This document shows, in pieces, positions 1 through 10,166 of a stretch of DNA of 64,000 nt (position 1 is its first letter; the number at the start of each line of letters is the position of its first letter). A program made the translations under genes and the position numbers. The stretch is from Zingiber officinale (taxonomy: Eukaryota > Streptophyta > Magnoliopsida > Zingiberales > Zingiberaceae): the NCBI RefSeq assembly GCF_018446385.1, contig NC_056000.1:30272011-30336010 (forward strand). The letters run 5' to 3'. The notes below the pieces were generated by a model, which saw nothing but the letters and a program-made list of their open reading frames with translations, made no database searches and was not told the origin of the DNA.

Positions 1-215
1 TCCGTGTAACCCACAAAGAGCAAATCGTCTGCTTGGTAAACTAGCATATAATCTCTAGTCCTTCTCAGGTACTTTAATATATGCTTTACTACAGTCCAAT
101 ATCCTTGTCCAGGGTTACTCTGATATCTGCTAACCATGCCCATGACAAAACAGATATCAGGTCTCGTACACAGCATTGCATACATAAGGCTTCCTACAAC
201 CTTAAGGAATTTAAA
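1..215 (-). mobile_element. Copia reverse transcriptase/RNase H fragment
   Basis: The minus strand encodes copia polymerase-end sequence: a segment like SLMYAMLCTRPDICF followed by HILKYLRRTRDYMLVYQ. It closely resembles the corresponding region of the copia element at 44275-44475. It could belong to the SIRE-like element to its right or to the older copia element that this one split; the window ends before this can be decided. Broken. Confidence 0.7.
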
Positions 216-649
216 ACTAATGCATGATGGTTTTATGGCATACATTAAAATAAGTAATTTTCAAAAGAAAACATACTATAGCTACATGGTGCATGTATGG
301 CATGACATGATATTTTTGTTTATTTTTCATAATAAACGTGAATGCAACATATGCTGTCATGGCATATGATTGGGAAACAATCATGGCATGTTAGCATAAA
401 TAAAATATACCTAGATAATCTATCTAAGTATCCTTTATTCTTAGCTAAACTTAAAATTGATCCTAGATTTGTCTATATCTTCCTAAGAAAATGTCAAACC
501 CCAACTTAACATTTCTTTTTGATTTTCCTCATTTGTACCAATTTTAAATTTAATTTAATTTCTCAAATTTTGGCACATTTTACTCTTCCAGAGAGTAAAC
601 TATTTATCCTTTTCATTTTCAAAGGTTAACAAAAACTTTGAAAATGCCT
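216..649. other. AT-rich spacer within retrotransposon DNA
   Basis: No coding potential or known repeat was recognised. The stretch lies between copia polymerase-like and gag-like sequence. It may be decayed element DNA. Confidence 0.4.
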
Positions 650-1571
650 CAAAGTATCAACTTTATCAAAGTTGAATTAGCGACCCCACCCATTTAGAGT
701 TGACACGCTCTAAACCCATCTAGGGTGTAGAGAATATGCTCCTCGGAACCCAAAGCCTATTAGTGTTCTTTGGATGTCTAGGTATTCACTAGGGATGACT
801 TCCCTAGATACCTTCCTAGGCTTCTTAGAAGCCTTGGTCACACTTGACTCACTTAGGTCAACTCTAGGGATAACTTCCCTCGTGACCTTCTTGGTGACTC
901 TCTTTGACTTCTTAGAAGTCTTCGTCATATTGGTCTTGGCAAAAATACTTATAGGGATAGCTTCCCTTGTATCTTTGACTTGACCCCTAGACCTAGGGTT
1001 GGCTCCATAACTATATAAAACCCTTATGATATAAAGTCACATTTTTCTTGGCCTTAGATTTGTATCCCAGACCTCTACGGTCATTTGATGGCTTTTGTCT
1101 TTCTAAGCCTTGGTTATGCTTATTTTTCCACTTAAAGGAATTGTCCATTCTTTTTAGAGTCTTTTCTAATTTTTCAAGCCTTGCTCTCAAGGCTTGGTTT
1201 TCCAACCTTAAATCCTTAGATTTTGATTTTTCTTGATTCCTTTAAGCATTTATATTTTTAGGCCTATATCTAAAATCCTTAAAGTTATTGCCTAATTTGT
1301 TATCTATTTTTCTAGCCTTAGATTGAGTGATTTTAGCATGATAAGCTACATAATTTTCCTTAATTCTATCATACTTCATATTTTCATGATAAATAGCCTT
1401 AAAATTATATAAACTAGACCTTGCATGCTTTTTATCATGACTTAAAGGAATATGCTCAATAAATGATACCTTGGGTTTGCTCTTGAGAGCTCCCCCTTGA
1501 GTTGAGCTTCAACTTCTTCTCCATCTAGCTCGTTGCCCTTTTCGGCAATGATTCTGGTGAAGAGCGACCAT

Positions 1572-1583
1572 GCTCTGATACCA
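1572..1583 (-). other. Primer-binding site (initiator Met-tRNA type)
   Basis: The + strand reads GCTCTGATACCA, that is TGGTATCAGAGC on the minus strand, the usual copia primer site complementary to the 3' end of initiator tRNA-Met. It lies 2 bases from the LTR end, as expected. This fixes the element's strand. Confidence 0.8.
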
Positions 1584-2070
1584 CTTGTTAGGGTCGATTT
1601 GTAGCTAGAGGGGGAGTGAATAGCTCGTCGCGCTTGATTTGCTTGCTTCGGTGTGGTTGATATGCAACGGAATAAACTTGAGACAAGACTCACAACGCTA
1701 ACACAAGGATTTACTTAGTATCTACCTCAAGAAGAGGTAACTAATCCAAGGATCCACACACGATACGCTCTCTACTATGAAAAACACTCCTTCTCGGTAA
1801 CTATCAAAGGCGGAGAAGCCTTGTACAACCTCTCAATACAACAAGAAGAAAAGAAGAAGTGAATACAAAGAAAATCTTGCAAGATTTACACAAATGAAAC
1901 CCTAGCTAGCTTCTTCTTCTTGTGTGGAACGTCTCTTAACCTTGGAAATGTAGCAACACTTTGCTCCAAGAAGCTTCAAGAATCGTGAGAAGAGGAAGTG
2001 GAGAATCGCTAAGGAAGAAAGCTCACCGTGGCTTTTTTTACTGTGCGCTTCCTTTGCAACGGTCATATCC

Positions 2071-2400
2071 CAATCGATTGGTCAATCGATTAGAGAGGCT
2101 TGAATCGATCGGCTGATCGATTCAGAGCACTTTTGTGCTCTGCTGGAAAAGGCCTAAATCGATCGCCAGATTGATTCAGTCTTTCTCGCGTCGCACGAGA
2201 TTTCCAACCCCAATCGATCGCCCGATCGATTGACAGTGCCCAATTGATCAACTGATCGATTGGGGAGACTTCTATGCTCGTAATTCAGACCCCCAATTGA
2301 TCATCCAATCGATTGAGTTGCAGTTTATCGCAGCACTCTCCCAATCGATCGGCTGGTTGATTGGGCTTGCTCCAATTTGATCATTTGATCAAATTGACCA
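2071..2400. repeat. Cluster of ATCGAT-centred imperfect palindromes inside the LTR
   Basis: About ten degenerate units of the form CAATCGATnGGnnGATCGATTG occur in roughly 330 bases, many being near-perfect inverted repeats around ATCGAT. They are spaced 30-50 bases apart and separated by less conserved spacer. This is seen directly. Whether they are promoter or terminator sequence of the LTR, or a simple expansion, cannot be told from sequence. Confidence 0.7.
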
Positions 2401-2404
2401 ACCC

Positions 2405-3180
2405 TAACTTGCCTAATCTCAAGTCTAGGGTCCCCAAATCCAACATTCGATCAACCGTGACCTATTGGAACTCCTCATGCCTAGCATCCGGTCAGCCTTG
2501 ACCTGTTGAGACTTCTTCACCAAGTGTTCGGTCAATCTTTTGACCCACTTGGACTTTTCTCCTCGTGCCAAGTGTCTGGTCAACCTTAACCCACTTGGAC
2601 TTACCGTCTCGTGTCAAGTCTCCGGTCCTCCATAACCTACTTGGACTTCCTTCCACCAGATGTCTGATCACCCTTGACCCATCTGGATTTCCTTGTGCCA
2701 AGTATCCGGTCACTCCTTTGACCTACTTGGACTTCCCAACACCAGGTGTCCGGTGAATCTTAACCCACCTGGATTTCCATATGTCTGACTTCACTCACCA
2801 AGTCTTTCCATCTGCCTAGCTTCACTCACTAGGACTTTCCATCCGCCTAGCTTCACTCACCAGGACTTTCACCTTGCTTCACTCACTAGGATTTTCACTT
2901 GGCTTCACTCATCAGGATTTTCCCACTGCTTAACTTCACTCACTAGGACTTTCACCTACGTGGCTTCACTCGTCAGGACTTTCACCTAGCTTCACTCACT
3001 AGGATTTTCACTTGGCCTCACTCACTAGGATTTTCTGACTACCTAGCTTCACTCACTAGGACTTTCACCTACCTGGCTTCACTCACCAAGACTTTCACCT
3101 AGCTTCACTCACTAGGATTTTCACCTGGCTTTACTCACTAGGATTTTCCCACTGCCCAGCTTCACTCACCGGGACTTTCA
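2405..3180. repeat. Two tandem-repeat arrays inside the LTR
   Basis: From about 2436 to 2775 a unit of about 45 bases recurs, with a core like AAGTGTCCGGTCAACCTTGA and CCACTTGGACTTCC. From about 2780 to 3180 it gives way to shorter units of about 25-35 bases built on GCTTCACTCACTAGGACTTT. Copies are diverged, so this is an old expansion. Reading frames crossing it are by-products of the repeat. Confidence 0.75.
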
Positions 3181-5779
3181 CTACCAAGTGTCTAGTCAAC
3201 ACTGACCCACTTAGATTTTTATTTCTGCCAACCTTCCTGTTGGACTTGTCTTTGCCTAACCTCCAGTTAGGACTTTCCCAGTTAAGTAATCGGTCATCCT
3301 TGACCTACTTGACTCTTCTTCACATCAAACTGGTCAAACCTTAACCAGAGGAGAATTGCACCAACAATCTCCCCCATCAGACAATTGCACCTGCAATCTC
3401 CATATATTGTCAAACATCGAAACTCACACATCAAGACTCAAGCTTGATCCAATTTAAGCTTAGTCAATTTGGTCAACCTTTACCCAGGGATATTATACCA
3501 ACACCATTTTTAAGAAGGATCTCTTAGAGGGATCATAAAAATTATACCCCTTTGATTCTCAAAGTAACCTACAAAATTATAGCTAACTGCACTTGAGTCA
3601 AGTTTTCTTTCGTTAGGCCTGTAAGGCCTAGCTTCAGCTAGATAACCTCAAACGTGTAAATGCCTAATGTTAGGATTTCTACCCATTCACATCTCGAATG
3701 GGGTTTTAGTTACTGCCTTACTGGTACTTTATTGAGTAGATAAACTGCAGTCTTGATTGTTTCACACCATAAGAACTCTAGGAGAGAAGTGAAAGTCATC
3801 ATATTTCTTACCATGTCTTTTAGGATTCGATTGCGATGCTCAACTAACCATTCTGACTAGGTGTACCAGCATGGTATATTAAGTCACAATCTCACACTCA
3901 GCAAGGTAGTTCATAAAAGGTCCTAAACGTTGTTCACCTGATTCATCATATCGACCATAATATTCACCTCCACGGTCGGATCATACGACTTTAATTATCT
4001 TACCTAGTTGAAGTTTAACTCCGTCTTTGAAAATTTTAAACATGTCCAAAGATTATGATTTCTCATGAGTAAAGTATAGATAGTCAAATCTGACGGTTGT
4101 CTGTGAAACTAATAAAATATGTGTGTCCATTCCAAGATACCTTAAGGAATGGTCCACAAATGTCTGTATGTATTAGCTCTAAAATGTTATTACAACAGCT
4201 AGCCCCCTTATTCCTTTTGTTAGTGGTTTTCTCCTTAACACACTATATGCAGATATCAAAGTCTGACATGTTAAGGAAATCAAGAATTTCATGTGGCATT
4301 AACCTTTCAAGGCGTTGTTTGGATATGTCCTAAACGTCTATGCCATAACATGGAAGAATTTTCGTCGGTCAATTTATGTTTTATACTTATACTATGCATT
4401 ATTACATTGTCAATCATATGAGTAAAAGAGTTCAATTTATAAAGCTTATCAACCAAGAAATCATTACCAACCAACACTGAATTAAAGAAAATACTGAAAA
4501 TTCTATTTCTAAATGAATAAGAATAGATTTGTCCGAACAAAAATATATAACCTGATTTTTTCAAACAATAAATTAAATTAAATTCTATCAAAAAGATAGT
4601 ACAATAAATGCATTTTCTAAATCTAGAAAGATATTGGTTTCTAAACAAAGCCTAAAATACCAATCGACTTGACTTTAGCATTGTTTCCATTTCCTGTATA
4701 GATGTATCTTTCACCATCAAGCGGAAGTCGGCTCCTGAGACAACCCTACATAGTGAAACTTATGTGAGTAGTAGTACCGATATCTACCCACCAAGTATCA
4801 GTGGATACAATAGATAAATTGACTTATGAACTAACAAAGTTGAGAAGTTTACCTTTCTTTATATGGTAGTTGGCATACTTGAGACAATCTTTCTTCATAT
4901 GACCTTTCTTCTTACAAAAGAAACAAGTGGATTCCTTATTCTGCTTCTTATGCTCCTTGTGGCCATTGCCTCTAAAATCTGTAGTTTGTTTTTCTTTTCC
5001 TTTATGTTATCGATCCTCTTTCGCTGCTTGCTCGCACTTTGAGAATCAGATGTTAAGTGAACGCTCTCAGATGTCTCAATCTTTAGTCTTCCTTTCTCTT
5101 GCACACATTGTGCAATGAGCTCATTCAATGTCTACTTTTCCTTTAGAGTATTAATAATATCTTAAAAGGAGTGATCTGTGCAGGCAGAGATATCAAAATG
5201 AAATGCACTAACATACCCTCAGACATATCGAGTTTTAGTACTTTCAGACTTGTCACTATATTGGACATCTCCATAATATACTCCCTTATATTTTCTTTAC
5301 CATTGTATCGCATGGTTACCAACTTCGTAAGAAGTGTGGTAGTCTCAACCTTTTCATTTGAGGTGAATCGGTCTGCCAATTGATTCAGGAAACTCCTAGC
5401 ATCTCCTCCCTCTGTTATTGAGTCCTTTATTGGTGCCGGTATGAAAATCCTCATAATACTCAGACACATGTGATTTGATTTCTCCAATAGCTAAAATTCA
5501 GCCCTCTGCTTTATAGTGCTAGCACTGGTCAGAGGTGTGGGACGATCATTCCTTAATGTATAGTCTAAGTTCATACAGCCTAAGACTACAATCACATGTT
5601 CTTTTTATTCAGTAAAATTTGAACTAGTTAATGTTAGGATATTATTAATACTTGCGGTTACAAATTGCACTGAAATTTAAAAAGAGAAATTTATTTAAGA
5701 TCATGATTTAACTAAACCCAAGAACATATAAGTAACATAAAATTATGTAAATAAAATAAATTTTTAAATGCGCATAAAT

Positions 5780-5807
5780 CACTACAACAAAAACTGCAAA
5801 CGACAAC
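5780..5807 (+). repeat. CACTA left terminal inverted repeat
   Basis: Twenty-eight bases starting CACTACAACAAAAACTG and ending CGACAAC, perfectly inverted at 22573-22600. Preceded by AAT, the target duplication. Confidence 0.95.
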
Positions 5808-6060
5808 ACCCCTACGACAACGGTTTTAAGAGAAAGCGTTGCGTATTTGCTCAAAGACAACGATTTTTGCCAAAACCGTTGTCTTTGAACTCCCCATTAA
5901 ATATAAAAGACAACGATTTTAGCAAAACTGTTGTCATTGAGCGACTTTTTTTTTAAACGACAACACTTTTTACAACGGTTTTATAAACCGTTGTCTTTAT
6001 CCGCGTTTTTAGCGGCTACGACAACAGTTTTGAAAAAACCGTTGTAATTGAATTTGGTCA
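5808..6060. repeat. CACTA left subterminal repeats
   Basis: About eight copies of a 10-15 base motif (ACGACAACGGTTTT and its complement AAAACCGTTGTC) alternate in both orientations. Such subterminal arrays are the transposase binding platform in CACTA elements (established for En/Spm). Copies are only mildly diverged. Confidence 0.85.
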
Positions 6061-6189
6061 TTTCCCCCCTTCGCTGTTTTCCTTTCCCTCGCTGTTTTCT
6101 TTTCGGCGCCGTGTTTTCACGTTCCCAAAGCTAAGCCATTTATCTTTCCCTCTCCTCATACGACATTGTGCTCCTTCTTGTTTCCTGGT

Positions 6190-6436
6190 GAGCGGCGGCG
6201 TTCTCCAATGGGTTGCCAAAGATCCAGACGCATGGGAGGGAAAAACCGGAGAACGGGATCTGCCACGACGACAGTGCGCCGCCGGTGAAGGCGAAGACCA
6301 TCGACGAACTGCACTCCCTGCAGAAGAAGAGGTCGGCGCCGACCACCCCCATCAAGGACGGCGTGCAGCAGGGCAACGCTGCCTTCGCCACCATCTCAGA
6401 GGAGGAGCGCCAGAAGCTCCAGCTCCAATCCATCAG
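6190..6436 (+). pseudogene. PCK1: Captured PEPCK exon 1
   Basis: Encodes the N-terminal region of plant ATP-dependent phosphoenolpyruvate carboxykinase: GLPKIQT, then ICHDDSAPPVKAKTIDELHS, LQKKRSAPTTPIKDG and EEERQKLQLQSI, matching the family from memory almost residue for residue. The reading frame stays open and the exon ends at a plausible donor (CATCAG then GTCAAT at 6437). The true initiator ATG of PEPCK is not seen in frame, so the capture probably began inside the first exon. PEPCK turns oxaloacetate plus ATP into phosphoenolpyruvate and CO2 in the cytosol; this piece alone lacks all catalytic residues. The same gene continues at 18782-19856, with the central exons missing. Confidence 0.88.
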
Positions 6437-6559
6437 GTCAATATTTAATCTCCAAACAAACATCTCTTTCTCAATAATAAAAAAAGGGGGAAACATCCAG
6501 ACTCCTTGCCGGATACTGGTGGGCCACCGTCGGATCGATTTTTCTAAACCTAAAAGGAA

Positions 6560-7033
6560 ACAATTCGTGAGAATAAGAATCCTTGAAGCACCTGAACCTC
6601 GTTTGAAGAATCCTCCTGCTGCCGAAGAGCCAAAAAAGAACAAGAAGATCAATGTTGAAGATGAGATCGATGTGAAGTATAAATCATTTAAGAAATTTGA
6701 TACTGTTAAAGAACACTCAGATCACTATTTCAGCATCCCAGAGCATCTCGATGGTGTTCCGTCTTGTCGGGAAATTAAGGTAAGTGTCATCTCTCTTAGG
6801 GATGATAATTTCCATTGATATGGTTATCTGAATCTACCCACCACGGTCGGTGTTATATGATCGATTGCATAAATAATGGAGATGAGATTGATATAGAAGT
6901 ATAGCCTGTCAGTAGGGCAGGGATGTGGCAATGAATGATGATAATTTCCTAATCTGTTTTTATTGACAGCCTTCAAAAAATTGGGCAAAAAGGATTCAAC
7001 TTGAGTGGAAGCTTCTAGAGAAAGATTTACCTG
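6560..7033 (+). pseudogene. Captured PHO2/UBC25-like E2 ubiquitin-conjugating enzyme exons
   Basis: Exon one (about 6560-6779) encodes INVEDEIDVKYKSFKKFDTV and a following EHSDHYFSIPEH. It ends at a clean donor (AAG then GTAAGT). Exon two (6970-7033, acceptor TTGACAG) encodes PSKNWAKRIQLEWKLLEKDL and ends at CCTG then GTAAG. This is the stretch just before and into the UBC fold of large plant E2 enzymes of the PHO2/UBC23-UBC25 group, which typically reads SKNWVKRIQ-EWKILEKDLP. The catalytic cysteine region lies further on and is absent. The fragment lies between two PEPCK pieces in the same orientation, so it was added by a separate capture or by template switching. Family assignment rests on remembered motifs. 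Confidence 0.72.
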
Positions 7034-7377
7034 GTAAGATCATTCTATTTTAGGTATTCCGACTTTACACTCTTTTGTTTATTACAATTGTTTTACACTA
7101 TAAATTCTCTGATTGTATCAAATGCTTGTATAAGTCTACTGTTTGTGAAGAGTTCTTTTTTTTTTATTTTCAAAATGCTTTTATTTAGTTATTTAGGCTT
7201 CATTAACAATTTATAATCAAGTAGGTTGGAAACGCTAGAATTTTAGATGTAAATAAAGTTTCCTTAATTTTCTGGTCTAGGGAAAAAAGATACCCAAATA
7301 AGTTGAAATATCTAATCATCCATGCAAGAGTATTGGCTTCTATGAACCCAAATGACTGTTAAATTTCATATGTAAAT

Positions 7378-10166
7378 TGTCACGCCCCCAGAGGAGACCC
7401 TGTCCGAGAAAATTTCGGCAGCATCTCCCCTGTACGGTGGACAATCTGAAACTTTTCTACATCTCATATACCTCAGCCACAGACGGCTGGAATAATAACA
7501 GGAAATAATAACAATCACCACGCAGTTTATATATATATTCAGCCTCTGGCTGTCACAACCACGCAGTATATAATAGTAAACAACAATAGTACTCTGACTC
7601 GAAATCCACCCTACTCAACTACACTCGTAAAGCTCAAAACCGACGAACTCACCTCTTATGCCGTCCAGGCAGGCATGTAGTAGATTAAATCCAAAATCCA
7701 AATCCATCGATATAATAAAATCTATACGATGTCCATAAGTAAATAAATCCAGAACATAACAAGTGCAAACAGTCTAGAACAGAAAAGGAAATCAAACGAA
7801 AACCCAATCACATCCTCGAGGTCTGCAGGGACCAGCAACTGGAACTCTCTCCTGACAGCATCAACTTGAAAATATCAACAATGGAGGCGGGTGAGTCCAA
7901 CACTCAGTACAATTGATATGCAAAGTAAAGAAACAACACCTAGCACTAATCATGCATACCGATAAGAAAGATAAAATGCATCTGAAGTAAACAGGAAGAA
8001 CTGTACTAACCCCCGAGTATAAGGTCAAACAGTCCGAGTGGTATAGGAATCCTGGATGCATGTCAAACATAGGTATCCAAACAATATGCAGATATAAATG
8101 CAAAGCACAAACACAGCAATAAATGCATCATGCATATGATGCCAATGATGCATCCTGGTCACCCGACGCCATCGATCATCTCACACACAATAGTGAGGCC
8201 GAGTGGGTAGGGTGATCACTCTGTCGTCACTACTCCCGATGAGTGACCGAGTGGACGGATGTTGTCGAGTACACCTATCCTCCTACCCCAAATCATAAAT
8301 GGGGAGCGCAATGCTCTCAACTCCCGGACGATGACGGGGAGGAATCCCTGCCGGATAACACGTTGTGTCACACTACCCATGAGCGGACCAACGGTGCCTA
8401 ACAGAGTCCCTGCTGCAACACACTCTGCCTGAATCGACCACTAACCCATGAGTGGTGGTGTGTGCAGATCCATGTAACTGGCGATGTGCTCAACAATAAT
8501 GGAGCGGACTATCGCACAGCATGCAATCATGCAAATGATGCATGGCAATAACCATATAAACATCCTGACTTAATCCATATATATAGAAAAGTGCACCCTA
8601 GGTCAACGAATCATATCGAATCAAAGGTACACAGAAGGTATAAAAACCTAGGTCCTGAACATGGTGAAGCATGGTATATCACTACCCCCTATAAGCATGT
8701 ATAAACAGGTAAAATATACATGAGATGCAAATCAATCAATCAATCAAGCACGTACCAAGATTTGGGTAGTGATTAACCGAAACAGATAAGAAACACAATT
8801 GATGCAATATGTTAATTTCATTACTAGGCATATCAAAGACAAAAAGTCAAAAGTACCCGCCTCCGATAAAATGGTCCAAATCCTGACTCCGAGATACTCG
8901 TCTCGCGTCAAAGTCCTGAAATACCGATATACAGATATTTTATTTAGCTAAAATTCAAATGAATTGCTAAATAAAATTCTCAACACAATTTAGGGCAAAA
9001 CCCTGAGTCATAATCATCAACCTACCTAATTTAACACATATAATTTAGTTACTCAACATATATTAAATAACTAAATCAAACTACTCACTCAATTAGGAAA
9101 ACCCTAATTATTGATCAACCTTAACTGATAATCAATTAACTTATCCACATCAAGACCTAAATCCACAACGTTAAACCCAAAAATCTTACCTTTCACTGAG
9201 ATCTAGGTTAACAACTATTGCTAATACAGTTTAGAAATCAAATTACCAAATATATCAACACCTACACCTCACCTTATGCAGTAGTTAACTTAATACAAAC
9301 CTTACCCAAATTTTCCGATGCCTCAACACTGCTCAAATCCTAGAGAACTTAATGCCGAGATCCGAAGAAGCTGCTGTGAGAAATCAGTGACAAATACCAC
9401 TGTAATCAGCCAACAAATCCAACATAGGATCCCAAATCAACAATCCAAATACCTAACATGCCTTACCTACTCAATACCCCCCTTGTTTCCTCTCTGCCGG
9501 CGACTGGTGGCGAAGAAGGAAGACCCGCCGGTGGAGTCTGAAGCACAGCAGATGGTTGCTGGACCTTGGCGTCAGCAATGGACGTTGGGCAGAAGGTAGA
9601 GGAAAATGAGGCTCGGCAGAACCCAGGGCAGAAGAATTCGGGGTGCTGTGCTGCTGAGGTCAAGCAGCCGGCGGCAACTCGTCGGACCAGAGAAAGGAAG
9701 AAGAAATCGCCGGTCGGCCGGGGCTGGCTAGGGCACCGAGGGGTGCGTCGGCGATTAGGGCACAGCCGTCGGCTGTGGAGTCGTCGGGTGAGGCTCGGCA
9801 GGCACGCGCGGGGAGAGAAGAAGGGATGAAGAAGTGCCGAGGGGTTTAAAACTTCGGCGAGGAAGAAACCGCCGGCCGACGATTAGGGCTCGGCATCGGC
9901 TTCGGCACGCGCGGGAGGGGAAAGAAATGGCACGGTTCGGCGTCGAGGGAAGGAAAAGAAAACGGGAATAAAAATAAGGAAAAAGAAAAAGAATTAATAT
10001 ATATAAACTTTTCCTCACTTAAATGGGGTAGCCTAAACAGGATTTTCCGGACCCCGTTTTTATCCCCGTCAACTCGTCCGTACGAGCTCCGAAAAATTCC
10101 CGAAAAATTTCCAAAAATTTCGAAAAATTCCCTTATTAATATTCGCCTATTTTCCAGTATTTTACA
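7378..10166 (-). repeat. 3' LTR of the chromovirus
   Basis: Starts TGTCACGCCC and ends TTTTACA on the + strand; the complement of a polypurine tract (TTCTCCCCCACTAA) follows. A GC-rich part near 9480-9920 contains frames repeated identically in the other LTR; they are not treated as genes. Confidence 0.95.

Larger units (their letters stand above)
1..3505 (-). mobile_element. Ty1-copia retrotransposon, SIRE-like, 5' part (runs off left edge)
   Basis: Minus-strand copia fossil. Its 5' LTR is at 1586-3505, followed downstream (lower coordinates) by a primer-binding site at 1572-1583 and a gag-like region at about 650-1500. That region encodes a lysine-rich, coiled-coil-like stretch (start ENQALRARLEKLEKTLKRM) of the kind seen near the gag end of plant copia elements. 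The LTR end on the + strand reads TGTTAGGG followed by a TAGAGGGGGAGTGAATAG signature, common in SIRE/Maximus LTRs (established knowledge). The coding part is broken in several places and is not whole. The element appears to have landed in the integrase region of the copia element that begins at 3506. Lineage is an inference; the element and its strand are well supported. Confidence 0.75.
1586..3505 (-). repeat. 5' LTR of the SIRE-like copia element
   Basis: The LTR is bounded on the + strand by TG at 1586 and by CCAACA ending at 3505. A second CCAACA ends at 3366, followed by a C-rich tract at 3367-3379 that looks like the complement of a polypurine tract. The true LTR start could therefore be 3366, but then internal sequence would flank the LTR on both sides. 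I prefer 3505 because copia integrase sequence of another element begins immediately beyond it. The interior is rich in short repeats, listed separately. Confidence 0.6.

Noticed and set aside
9318-9829. Open frames of 87-93 codons in the gypsy LTR
   Set aside because: Repeated at 17803-18314 because both LTRs are near-identical; they lie in LTR sequence and have no known relatives.
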